Source of the DNA: Rickettsia typhi
GTDB lineage: Bacteria; Pseudomonadota; Alphaproteobacteria; Rickettsiales; Rickettsiaceae
Direction of reading: 5' to 3'
Assembly (NCBI GenBank): GCA_945907105.1
Contig: CAMDSB010000014.1
Span: forward strand, 1-27,985
DNA length: 27,985 bases
This document shows, one piece after another, positions 1 through 7,900 of the stretch (the stretch's first letter is position 1; each line of letters opens with the position of its first letter). Position numbers and translations under genes: made by a program. The notes beneath the pieces are model-generated. The model saw only the letters and a list, made by a program, of their open reading frames with translations. It was not told the DNA's origin and made no database searches.

Positions 1-935
1 TCGGCGATGATTTCTGGGGGTACGCCATTTTTTTTCAACTTGTCTAGTGCTGCCATTTTTACAGCATCTAGTTTTTCATTAATTTCTTTTTTAGACGAAG
101 GAATATAATTTTCTGCATAGTTGGCTATTACCGTTAAGAATCTTTTTAAAGATGCATTTTTGGAGATTTCTTGAGCTGTTGCAGAGGCCTCGTCGAGAGT
201 TAATTTAAATTTCTCTATAATTGAAGGAGAGGTGCCTACTTGCTGTGCAATATCCGCAACTTTAGTGCCAGTTTCATGTATCTGGGAGAGGGATTTATCT
301 TGTTTAATTTTATCTAAACTCAGATGCATGCTAGTTACTGTTTTATCCAGATTTTCTGTTTTTAGGAAATCGGTAACTTTGCTTAAAATACCGGTAGCTT
401 TCAAAGCTAACCCGAGGGGAGGAGAATAAGCAGAAACAAGAGCTAGAAGAGCTGGAGAGGCTCTGGTAATAAGTGTATCAGATAGTCCAGGAAAATTCTT
501 ATCAAGTGCTTTTTTAAAATCTAAAATTCCTTCTAAAACAGTTAATGTGCTTTCTGAGACGATTGCAGTATAGAGTAATCCTTCGCCTTTTTTTAAATCA
601 TTATATAGACTAGAAGATGCTTGGTTTACTGCAAAAACAAGAGTTTTTTTGAGTATATTGTCAAGCAAGCTGCTTTCACTCTTCGATAAATTCAGATCTT
701 TTATAGCTGGTTCAATTATATAGGAAAAATTTGTTAAATCTGTGGTAAAAGCTTTGGCAATTCCTTTTGCAGCCAATTCCAAATTAGCAAACTCAAATAA
801 ACTACCTAATTCCTGTGAGGTAAGACTAGAGAGGCTCTTTTTTAAAAAATTAAGAAGGTGAGGAGCGTGTTGTTGTATTAATTTAATTTTCTCGTTTTGA
901 GAAAGTTCATTAAATTGCGCAATATTAGGAATCAT
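1..935 (-). CDS. Unknown helix-rich protein, 3' end beyond left edge
   Basis: The minus strand reads open from an ATG at 935-933 to the left edge without a stop, giving at least 311 residues beginning MIPNIAQFNELSQNEKIK. The composition is rich in Leu, Lys, Ser and Ala with few Pro or Gly, which suggests a mostly alpha-helical protein. There is no N-terminal signal peptide. A short hydrophobic stretch near residues 165-182 (about SPALLALVSAYSPPLGLAL) could be a membrane-associated helix or a buried helix. I recognise no catalytic motif or known domain. It is divergent from tolC across a 307-bp spacer. Plausible homes are lineage-specific Rickettsiales proteins, including secreted effectors, but nothing in the visible part proves that. 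Reading frame quality (uninterrupted, normal codon usage) supports it being a real gene. Confidence 0.72.
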   Translation of the reverse strand, partial: MIPNIAQFNELSQNEKIKLIQQHAPHLLNFLKKSLSSLTSQELGSLFEFANLELAAKGIAKAFTTDLTNFSYIIEPAIKDLNLSKSESSLLDNILKKTLVFAVNQASSSLYNDLKKGEGLLYTAIVSESTLTVLEGILDFKKALDKNFPGLSDTLITRASPALLALVSAYSPPLGLALKATGILSKVTDFLKTENLDKTVTSMHLSLDKIKQDKSLSQIHETGTKVADIAQQVGTSPSIIEKFKLTLDEASATAQEISKNASLKRFLTVIANYAENYIPSSKKEINEKLDAVKMAALDKLKKNGVPPEIIA

Positions 936-1024
936 GCTGATAAACTACAAAAAATTAATGTAAGCAAATTCTATCTCAAAAAAAATAGATTTTCATTATA
1001 AATAGAGATTTATAAGGGTTTTTC

Positions 1025-1045
1025 AAGTTCTAATATATAGAACTT
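1025..1045. repeat. Small perfect inverted repeat (8-bp arms, 5-nt centre)
   Basis: The arms AAGTTCTA and TAGAACTT are perfect complements around ATATA. It lies about 90 bp upstream of the leftward start at 935 and about 130 bp upstream of the tolC promoter candidate. It could be an operator or a weak hairpin; there is no T-run to make it a clear terminator. Confidence 0.4.
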
Positions 1046-1171
1046 ATTGGTACTGTTGCTAAAAGCAAGGTTATTTGTAAAAATATAGCTACACATATGT
1101 CAGCAAGCAGGATTAATGTGCAGCAAAAATGCACCTAAATACGATGTGATTCTTATATAAAACTAATGTTC

Positions 1172-1180
1172 TGGTATACT
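1172..1180 (+). promoter_or_regulatory. Candidate extended -10 promoter for tolC
   Basis: TGGTATACT fits an extended -10 (TGn followed by TATACT, five of six matches to TATAAT). No good -35 lies 16-18 bp upstream, which is tolerable for an extended -10 promoter. Initiation would fall about 55 bases ahead of the tolC start at 1243. Confidence 0.4.
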
Positions 1181-1242
1181 AATTTGTTTTGTTGGCTTAG
1201 AATCATTTTGAAATTAGGGATTATTTTAGGATTAGGCTTTGT

Positions 1243-2613
1243 ATGCGCAAAATATTTGTATCATGGTTGCTAACGATGTTTTCTACTAATGCGTCTGCAG
1301 TTACATTAGAGCAAGCTCTTACAAGTGGGTATACTAACAATGAAGAATTGCAAATTATTAGAACTGATTTCTTGAATGAAATAGAGCAATTTCCTAGGGC
1401 TTTAGCTGGTTTTATGCCTAGAGTTTCTGCCAATGTTGATTCTACGGATTCCAAAGTCAAAAGAAGAAGCAAAACTCCTCTCGGGCCGGGAGAAACTGAT
1501 TTCACTACCTCTGATAATTTAAGATATTCTAGATCCATTACTTTAGAGCAACCATTGTTTGATGGATGGAGCTCGATGAATTCTTTGAAGGCGGCCCAGT
1601 TTGCTTTTAGAGCGTCAAGAGGTGATTATTATGCTAAAGAGCAAGATTCTTTTTTAAAAGAGATAAATGTTTATTTAGACTGTGTTGAGGCCTACGAAAA
1701 ATATGGTATTTCTAAGGTTAGTGTAAGATCAAACAAGACTCAACTTGAGGCTATGACTGAGAAGTTTAAGCTTGGAGAGTCTACAGAAACGGAAGTTGCC
1801 AGTGCAAGAGAAGGTCTTGCTACAGCAGAAGCAAATCAAGCAGTTGCATACGCCAACTTTGAAGCTTCAAAGGCCACTTTTTACCGGTTTTTTGGTGTGG
1901 ATCCAGTTGATGTCAAAATGCCAGATGTTCCTTTGGGGTTACCATCGTCTCTTGCATCATTAACGCATATTGCAACTGAACTAAACCCTTCTATTGACAG
2001 TGCAAGACATAGAACATCATCATCCAAAGCTGGAGAAAATGCAACTAAAGGAGAATTGCTTCCAAAAGTTAGTTTTAGAATCCAAGGTGGGACTACCGAC
2101 TACTTACCGGAGAAAACTGTAAATGGAAATACCAATAACAGAAGTATTACTTCTACCTTGTCTGTAAATGTGCCTATTTTGAGTAAAGGGGGAACTGAGT
2201 ATTCGGATGTTAGAAGAGCGAAATATCAAACTCGCAAGGCAGCTATAAGTTTAGATAGTGTGATAAAACAGGTTCAGTCTAGTTGTAAAGCTAGCTGGGC
2301 AGAGCTCGAAGCAGCAAAAATGAGAATAGATGCTACAACTCAGGCAGTTAATGCTGCTGAAATTGCCTATGAAGGAATGATGCAAGAAGAGATGTTGGGA
2401 TCTAAAACTATCGTTGATGTACTAAGAACAGAAGAAAGATTGAATGCAGCAAGGCAATCTAGAGTAGAGGCTCGTAAAGGTTTGGTTCTAGCGGCTTATC
2501 GAATCAAATCTTTAGCAGGAGAACTAACTGCTAAAAGCATGAATCTCAAAGTTGACTACTTTGAGCCAGAAGCAGAGTTTAAGAAGGTAAAAATGAAAAT
2601 TGTAGGTTTCTAA
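1243..2613 (+). CDS. tolC: TolC-family outer membrane efflux/secretion channel
   Basis: This is the outer membrane trimeric channel that joins inner membrane pumps and type I secretion systems to the outside. The 456-residue product matches the usual TolC length. It starts with a Sec signal peptide (about residues 1-19, MRKIFVSWLLTMFSTNASA, cut before VTLEQAL). The mature N-terminus TLEQAL..GYTNNEELQI is the classic opening of the outer membrane efflux protein repeat, followed by FMPRVSANVD and, near residue 107, LEQPLFDGW. The second half repeats the pattern (LLPKVSFRIQ, then VNVPILSKGG) with long amphipathic helices including VDVLRTEERLNAARQS. The C-terminus ends in Phe, as many outer membrane proteins do. 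A PopZ-like gene begins on the next base after the stop, so the two are probably co-transcribed and perhaps translationally coupled. Its pump or secretion partners are not in the window. Confidence 0.93.
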   Translation: MRKIFVSWLLTMFSTNASAVTLEQALTSGYTNNEELQIIRTDFLNEIEQFPRALAGFMPRVSANVDSTDSKVKRRSKTPLGPGETDFTTSDNLRYSRSITLEQPLFDGWSSMNSLKAAQFAFRASRGDYYAKEQDSFLKEINVYLDCVEAYEKYGISKVSVRSNKTQLEAMTEKFKLGESTETEVASAREGLATAEANQAVAYANFEASKATFYRFFGVDPVDVKMPDVPLGLPSSLASLTHIATELNPSIDSARHRTSSSKAGENATKGELLPKVSFRIQGGTTDYLPEKTVNGNTNNRSITSTLSVNVPILSKGGTEYSDVRRAKYQTRKAAISLDSVIKQVQSSCKASWAELEAAKMRIDATTQAVNAAEIAYEGMMQEEMLGSKTIVDVLRTEERLNAARQSRVEARKGLVLAAYRIKSLAGELTAKSMNLKVDYFEPEAEFKKVKMKIVGF

Positions 2614-3030
2614 GTGACTAAGAAAAATGACAACACTCAGGAAGGTGAAGTCAAGTTGGAAGATATTCTAAGATCGATTAGAGGGATCATTGACAATGAT
2701 AATAATGTTTTTAGTTCGGAAGTTAAAAAGGACAACAAAACCTTCTTAGAAGACGAGCACGATAACGTTCTTGAGTTGACAAGTATTCTTAAAGAAAATG
2801 CAGAAAGTTGTTTAGTTTCAGAGGATACCAAACATCATGCCAAGGCTGAGATTAATAAGTTTAATCAAGCTTTAAAGAGCGGAGAATATGTAGAACGTAG
2901 TCAATCTTTGGACATAATAGTTAACGACTTAATGCGTCCTTTAATTAAGGATTGGCTAGATAATAATTTGCCTAAAATTGTTGAGAATATTGTTTCGGAT
3001 GAAATCAAGAAGATTATTCCTAAAAAATAA
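2614..3030 (+). CDS. popZ: PopZ-family (DUF2497) polar organising protein
   Basis: The product is a small acidic protein of 138 residues with the two conserved ends of the alphaproteobacterial PopZ/DUF2497 family. The N-terminal short helix is LEDILRSIRGIIDND (about residues 16-30), matching the family's EILxSIRxII motif. The C-terminal helical oligomerisation region has LMRPLIKDWLDNNLPKIVE and VSDEIKKI (about residues 108-135). The middle is a charged, poorly conserved linker. In Caulobacter, PopZ self-assembles at the pole and anchors ParB-bound centromeres and signalling proteins; here the role is inferred from family only. The start is GTG immediately after the tolC stop; GTAGG inside the end of tolC can serve as ribosome binding site. 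A tolC-popZ pairing is typical of alphaproteobacteria. The symbol is by family and the level of functional equivalence is unknown. Confidence 0.85.
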   Translation: MTKKNDNTQEGEVKLEDILRSIRGIIDNDNNVFSSEVKKDNKTFLEDEHDNVLELTSILKENAESCLVSEDTKHHAKAEINKFNQALKSGEYVERSQSLDIIVNDLMRPLIKDWLDNNLPKIVENIVSDEIKKIIPKK

Positions 3031-3055
3031 TATGTAGTATAATAATTGAGGAAAA

Positions 3056-4474
3056 ATGGAGAAAAATCTTTTAATTTTCATCTCTATAGTACTTTTAAAT
3101 TCTGTACCCACTTATGCGGATAATGAAAGTGAATTACCAGCACTTCCAACTTCTTTTGAAGTTCAGGTAGAAGAAAAATCTGTTTCGGATAGCAGTAAAT
3201 CATTTTGGCAAAAATTTAAAGAATATTTTGGTTTTGGGGAAGAAAAAAAAATCGTAGAGAAACAGCCAGATATTACACCAGGCGTTAGAAAAAAAGAAGA
3301 TAAGGGCCATGCTCAATCAGAATCAATGAATGATGGGCAACTTATTGGCAACAAACAGAATTACGACTCTATCTCTGACGGTATCCCACCCCTTGGAAGC
3401 ACTGATGAAGGACCGATCAACGTTAAGTCGCCAGCAGCTGAGAATGAAGGTGATGTTCCTGATCAGATAAAATTGCCAGAGGGTTTTGGTGAAGATGTAA
3501 TTAAGAATCCTGATAGTTCAGCTAGCTCAAACGAACCCACCCAAGATGTAACTAACCTAAGCGAAAATCCTCGTAAAAATAATAATCCTGAGGCTCCTAA
3601 AATTCCTGATAATCTGGCTGAAGCAAAAAATAATTCTGCTAAAGAAGCTATAGAACCTACAACACAGGAGTTAAGTATTCCTCAATTATCAGAAGCTGAT
3701 GAAGGCAAGGAAAAAGCACCTCTTGAAAAGGACGCTGCTAAAGAAGCTATAGAACCTACAACACAGGAATTAAGTATTCCCCAATTATCAGAAGCTGATG
3801 AAGGCAAGGAAAAAGCAGCTTTTGAAAAGGACGCTGCTAAAGAAGCTATGGAACCTACAACACAGGAATTAAGTATTCCTCAATTATCAGAAGCTGATGA
3901 AGGCAAGGAAAAAGCGGCTCTTAAAAATGACGCTACTAAAGAAGCTATAGAGCCTAAAATAGAAGAAATGCCTGCTGTTAAGCTGGAATTACCTACGCAC
4001 AAGCCAGAAGAATCAACCGCCAATTCTCCTAACATAACTGTACCAGAATATGCTGATGCGGCCAAGCAACCTAACGAAGAGGAGGTTGCTATATCTAAAT
4101 ATAAAAAAGCATTTGAGGCCAAAAGCAGTAAACCTGTTGTCGTACCAAAGCTTTCTGAAAACGAGTTGTCATTAGACAATAAGTCTAAGCAGGTTGATTT
4201 AAAAGCCGCTGATTTAGAAGCTTTCGATACAAAACAACTCCAATTTGTTAATAATGAAGCTCAAGTATTAATATTACCAAACGATGATATTGTGCTTGGT
4301 ATGCTTGTTGATGAAGCAAAATTAGATCAAATAGATTTTAGGTCATACATAGACAGGTTTTGGGATAATTATAATAGACTAAAAAGAGAGCCAAAACGTC
4401 TTGAAATTGAAAGATTTATTGATAATTATGATGAATTGTTTGATGTCAACAATAGTCTTTATGAAGCAAAATAA
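3056..4474 (+). CDS. Exported acidic protein with 33-residue tandem repeats
   Basis: A 472-residue protein that I cannot assign to a family. It begins with a signal peptide (about residues 1-21, MEKNLLIFISIVLLNSVPTYA) and is therefore probably periplasmic, outer membrane associated or secreted. A Trp/Phe-rich patch follows near residues 48-60 (FWQKFKEYFGFG). Residues about 70-370 are low-complexity, Glu/Lys/Pro/Ala-rich and probably disordered, with three near-identical 33-residue units (AKEAIEPTTQELSIPQLSE and onward) plus part of a fourth. The last roughly 90 residues look folded: VLILPNDDIVLGMLVDEAK, IDRFWDNYNRLKREPKR and a closing LFDVNNSLYEAK. GAGG at 3047-3050 lies just ahead of the ATG. 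It follows popZ by 25 bp and may belong to the tolC operon. An envelope spacer or surface protein fits the architecture, but that is inference. Confidence 0.85.
   Translation: MEKNLLIFISIVLLNSVPTYADNESELPALPTSFEVQVEEKSVSDSSKSFWQKFKEYFGFGEEKKIVEKQPDITPGVRKKEDKGHAQSESMNDGQLIGNKQNYDSISDGIPPLGSTDEGPINVKSPAAENEGDVPDQIKLPEGFGEDVIKNPDSSASSNEPTQDVTNLSENPRKNNNPEAPKIPDNLAEAKNNSAKEAIEPTTQELSIPQLSEADEGKEKAPLEKDAAKEAIEPTTQELSIPQLSEADEGKEKAAFEKDAAKEAMEPTTQELSIPQLSEADEGKEKAALKNDATKEAIEPKIEEMPAVKLELPTHKPEESTANSPNITVPEYADAAKQPNEEEVAISKYKKAFEAKSSKPVVVPKLSENELSLDNKSKQVDLKAADLEAFDTKQLQFVNNEAQVLILPNDDIVLGMLVDEAKLDQIDFRSYIDRFWDNYNRLKREPKRLEIERFIDNYDELFDVNNSLYEAK
3638..3960 (+). repeat. In-frame 99-bp tandem repeat, three copies plus a partial
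   Basis: Copies start at 3638, 3737 and 3836, each exactly 99 bp, and a degenerate partial copy begins at 3935. By direct comparison the first two copies differ at about four bases. Each unit encodes 33 residues containing EPTTQELSIPQLSEADEGKE. The period is a multiple of three, so copy-number change would keep the reading frame. Confidence 0.95.
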
Positions 4475-4506
4475 GATATGATCGAAATATCTGAGCTTCC
4501 TAATAG

Positions 4507-4760
4507 ATCTCGTTTTGGGGTAATTTACATATCAAATATCTACTCGTCGAGGCCAAATATAGAAATCAAGGGGTAGCACACGACGCCTCATGGAGCATGC
4601 ATTTAAATATGGTAGACAAGAGGGATGTAGATTTACTTTTGTTGAAACTATGAGTTTTCAAGCTCCGGAATTTTATGAGAAAATAGGTTTTAAAATTGAA
4701 TTAAAACGTAATGGATATGATGCTAATACATCTTTTTATTATCTTAGTAAAGATTTGTAA
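4507..4760 (+). pseudogene. Remnant of a GNAT-family N-acetyltransferase
   Basis: Two adjacent frames together spell the C-terminal half of a GNAT acetyltransferase. The first piece (4507-4572) reads FWGNLHIKYLLVEAKYRNQG, matching the family's beta-strand 4 and the acetyl-CoA-binding R/QxxGxG/A loop (YRNQG). A one-base slip at the run of four G (4570-4573) then moves to the frame starting at 4572, which continues GSTRRLMEHAFKYGRQEGC, VETMSFQAPEFYEKIGFK and FYYLSKDL before a TAA at 4758-4760. The order and spacing of LMEHA, Gly-Cys-Arg-Phe, QAPEFYEKIGF are those of intact GNAT enzymes. The N-terminal half is missing: the first frame is closed by TAG at 4504-4506, and only a weakly suggestive short frame from 4478 precedes it. 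At least one frameshift plus truncation argues for a dead gene. A sequencing error could explain the single slip but not the missing N-terminus. Confidence 0.82.
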
Positions 4761-4868
4761 AAGATACTAAAGGCAGCATTTGAACTACAGGAAAATGGAA
4801 AGAAGAGTATCCATAGCTATAAAAAATCAATAATTAGTTGTTTTCTTTCTAAATTAGCTGCGTTTTCC

Positions 4869-4906
4869 AATCTGTGAATATTTATAATATATAATATTCA
4901 CAGATT
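4869..4906. repeat. Perfect palindrome, 14-bp arms and 10-nt loop
   Basis: AATCTGTGAATATT and AATATTCACAGATT are exact reverse complements separated by TATAATATAT. It ends two bases before the -35 hexamer of the aas promoter candidate. A transcript from either strand would form a long hairpin, but no T-run follows on the plus strand. It could be a regulator-binding operator, a factor-independent-like stop for upstream read-through, or a small dispersed palindromic element. Confidence 0.9.
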
Positions 4907-4908
4907 AA

Positions 4909-4937
4909 TTGACAGGATGACTATAATTGCATAGTAT
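4909..4937 (+). promoter_or_regulatory. Candidate sigma-70 promoter for aas
   Basis: A consensus -35, TTGACA (4909-4914), is followed after exactly 17 bp by TAGTAT (4932-4937, four of six matches). Transcription would begin near 4944, about 19 bases before the ATG at 4963. A TATAAT at 4922-4927 is too close to this -35 (7 bp) to pair with it. The promoter position helps exclude a start upstream of 4944 for aas. Confidence 0.6.
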
Positions 4938-4953
4938 CCGTCAACATTTTATT

Positions 4954-4960
4954 GGAGAAG
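4954..4960 (+). promoter_or_regulatory. Ribosome binding site fixing the aas start
   Basis: GGAGAAG sits two bases before the ATG at 4963 (its GGAG core is 5 bases away). It is among the best Shine-Dalgarno matches in the window and, together with the promoter position, decides against the upstream TTG at 4927. Confidence 0.65.
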
Positions 4961-4962
4961 TG

Positions 4963-7900
4963 ATGGATTCAAATCAATTTTATCTCTTTAAAGATAGAAG
5001 ATTTTTGCCTATTTTTTTAGTACAGTTCTGTGGTTGTCTTAATGACAGCATTCTCAAAAATGCATTAATTATCCTTGTTACCTTTAAGCTTGCAAATGAC
5101 CTAGCAACACCGGTATATGTTCTTATAATGCTTGCCAATGTTATTTTCATACTACCTTTTGTGTTATTTGCTAGTCTGGCTGGGCAGATTGCGGATCGGT
5201 ATGAACGCACCACCATAGTAAAAATAATAAAATTTGCAGAAATTGGCATCATTCTAGCTGCCATCTATGGGTTCTACACTACAAACCTAGTGGTATTGTT
5301 TATGTGTATAGGTTTTATGGGGATTCACTCTACTTTTTTTGGACCTATTAAGTATAGTGTTCTGCCAGATCATATGAAGAAAGAAGAGCTTTTGGGAGCA
5401 AATGGCTTTGTCGAAGCAGGTACTTTCCTTTCTATTCTGTTTGGTACAATGATGGGAGGTTTTTACAATATTAGCGGTACAGTAGTAATTGGGTTTACAG
5501 TTATAGTTGCTTTGATAGGATTGCTTTCAAGTTTTTTTATGCCTAAATCCAACAATTCTAACAAAGAAATTAAGATTAATCCTAATATTATCAAAGAATC
5601 TATTCGGATGGTGAAGTATGCTTCATCCAAAAACAACGTATATTTAGCAATACTGGGAATTTCTTGGTTTTGGTTTATCGGTGCAGCAATAATGGCTCAA
5701 ATACCTTCCCTAACGCGTTATACACTTGGAGCAGATGAGAATGTGGCGAATCTATTCTTAGCAGTATTTTCTATAGGAGTGGGCGTTGGATCGTTCGGGT
5801 GTAGTTATATTTTTAGTAATAAAATTACTACAAAATATGTATTTGTTGCAGCACTTGGAATTAGTTTTTTTGGAATAGATTTGTACTTTGCAAGTCACAT
5901 AGCATCTATCAATTATGAACCTGAGCAATTGAAAAGTATATATGAATTTTTACGGAAACCACATTACTTGCGAATATTATTTGACTTATTCTGTCTTGCA
6001 GCAGTAGGTGGTTTATATGTGGTGCCGTTATTTGCAGTTATGCAGTATTTTACGTCTCCAGCTTATCGAAGCCGGGTAATAGCTGCTAACAACTTAATCA
6101 ACTCTTTTTTTATGGCTGGTTCTACAGTCATCCTTTCATTATTATTTTACATGAAATTCTCAATTCCTTCAGTAATTTTAGTTGTAAGCATCTTGAACGC
6201 GATAATTGCAATTTATATTTATCAATTCATTCCAAACTCTAAAGTGATACCGATGAAGTTATGGAGAGGAATTTTTAGACTCTTTTTTATTATATTTTAT
6301 AAAGTCGAAGTAAAGGGTATAGAGAATTATGATAAAGCAGGAAAGAGAACGGTAATAGTAGCTAATCATTTGTCATATATTGATCCACCATTGATAGCGA
6401 GTTATATCCCAGAAACTTTGCAGTTTGCCATTAATTCAACTATTACAAGAGAGTGGTGGGTCAAGCCATTTTTAAAAATTATAAAAACCTATCCTATTGA
6501 ATCTAACAATCCTATGGCTATCAAAAGCCTAATTGATGAAGTAAAGAAAGATAAAAAGATAGTTATATTCCCTGAAGGAAGAACTAGCACCACTGGAGGA
6601 TTGATGAAAATCTACGATGGCCCAGGAATGATTGCTGATAAGGCAAATGCTATAATACTTCCAATAAGGGTAGATGGAACTCAATTTACTATATTCTCTA
6701 AAGCAAGAAAATTAGCGCGAGGAAAATTTACTTTTAGAAGAAAGTTAACCATTACCATTTTACCACCAGTTAAAATCATTGCTCCAAAACATTTGGATAG
6801 CAGAGAGAGACGCAGATTTATTGGTCAATCTTTATATGATATTATGAGCGAAATGATTTTTGAGAGTTCTTCTTATCAAGAAACTATATTTCAATCATTA
6901 ATAAACGCTAGTAAGATTTATGGTAAGAAAGCTCGGGTAATGCGGGATATTGATAATAATTGGGCTTCTTATTTTGATGTGTTGTTAAAATCTTTTATTT
7001 TAGCTGAGCTGATATCAAAAAAATCTTTAGCTGGAGAAAAGGTAGGGCTAATGCTGCCAAACATGGTGGGGAGTGCAATTGCTTTTTTTGCAGTGCAAGC
7101 TGCAGGTAGAGTGGCGGCAATGATAAATTTTACTGCAGGGTCAAGTAATGTTATCTCAGCCTGTAACACTGCAGAAGTGCGAACAATTTATACATCTCGG
7201 AGATTTATAAAAAAGGCTGAGCTTGAGAGTCTTGTTGATGCAGTAGCTAAAGCTGGTGTTATGATCATCTATCTTGAAGATTTGCGTAAGTTTGTATCAA
7301 CAAAACTTAAGCTAAAATGTTTTTTAGCCACCATATTTCCAGAAATTTATTATAAGAAAATATGCTCTAATCAAAATGATTTAAATACAGCAGTTATTTT
7401 ATTCACATCTGGCACTGAAGGAAAACCTAAAGCAGTGGCCTTGTCGCATCGTAATCTTCAAGCGAATAGATTCCAAGCTCTTGCTAAGGTAGATTTTAAT
7501 CCAACTGATCTAACGTTTAACGCATTGCCTATGTTTCATAGTTTTGGGTTAACTGTAACTTTAATAATGTGTTTAAATGGTATAAAGACTTTTTTCTACC
7601 CATCGCCCCTTAATTATCGAATTATTCCTGAAATAATCTATGATATTGGGGCAACTATTATGTTTGGAACGGATACATTTCTAACAGGTTATGCTGCATA
7701 TGCGAATCCCTATGATTTTTATTCGCTAAGATATGTAATTGCTGGAGCTGAAAAACTAAAATCAAGAACTAGAGAAGTTTGGAGTGATAAATTCGGTATT
7801 AGAATTTTGGAAGGGTATGGTGTAACAGAAGCTTCTCCAATAATTGCTGTTAATACACCAATGCATTGTAAAGCAGGGACTGTAGGCAGACTTTTTCCTA

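Larger units (their letters stand above)
936..1242. other. Divergent intergenic spacer upstream of tolC
   Basis: This AT-rich spacer of 307 bp separates the left-edge minus-strand gene from tolC. It holds an inverted repeat at 1025-1045 and a likely extended -10 promoter at 1172-1180 reading toward tolC, both listed separately. I see no coding remnant or tRNA. Promoter elements for the minus-strand gene are not obvious: a TATAAT lies at 1000-995 on the minus strand, but the nearest TTGAAA (1026-1021) is 20 bp away, longer than usual. Confidence 0.6.
4475..4962. other. Long spacer with gene remnant, palindrome and promoter
   Basis: This 488-bp stretch between the repeat protein and aas contains a degraded GNAT acetyltransferase (4507-4760), then about 100 bp with no recognisable content, then a perfect palindrome (4869-4906) and a promoter (4909-4937), each listed separately. 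Confidence 0.7.

Noticed and set aside
232..429. Small plus-strand open frame at the left end
   Set aside because: The minus strand here is continuously open for at least 311 codons with protein-like composition, so this is a shadow.
3880..4179. Minus-strand open frame of 99 codons across the repeat protein
   Set aside because: It is antisense to low-complexity repeat coding; the plus strand has a signal peptide and complete frame.
4927..4962. TTG start for the LplT-Aas fusion
   Set aside because: It lies inside the likely promoter (-10 at 4932-4937) and lacks a ribosome binding site, whereas 4963 has GGAGAAG ahead of it.
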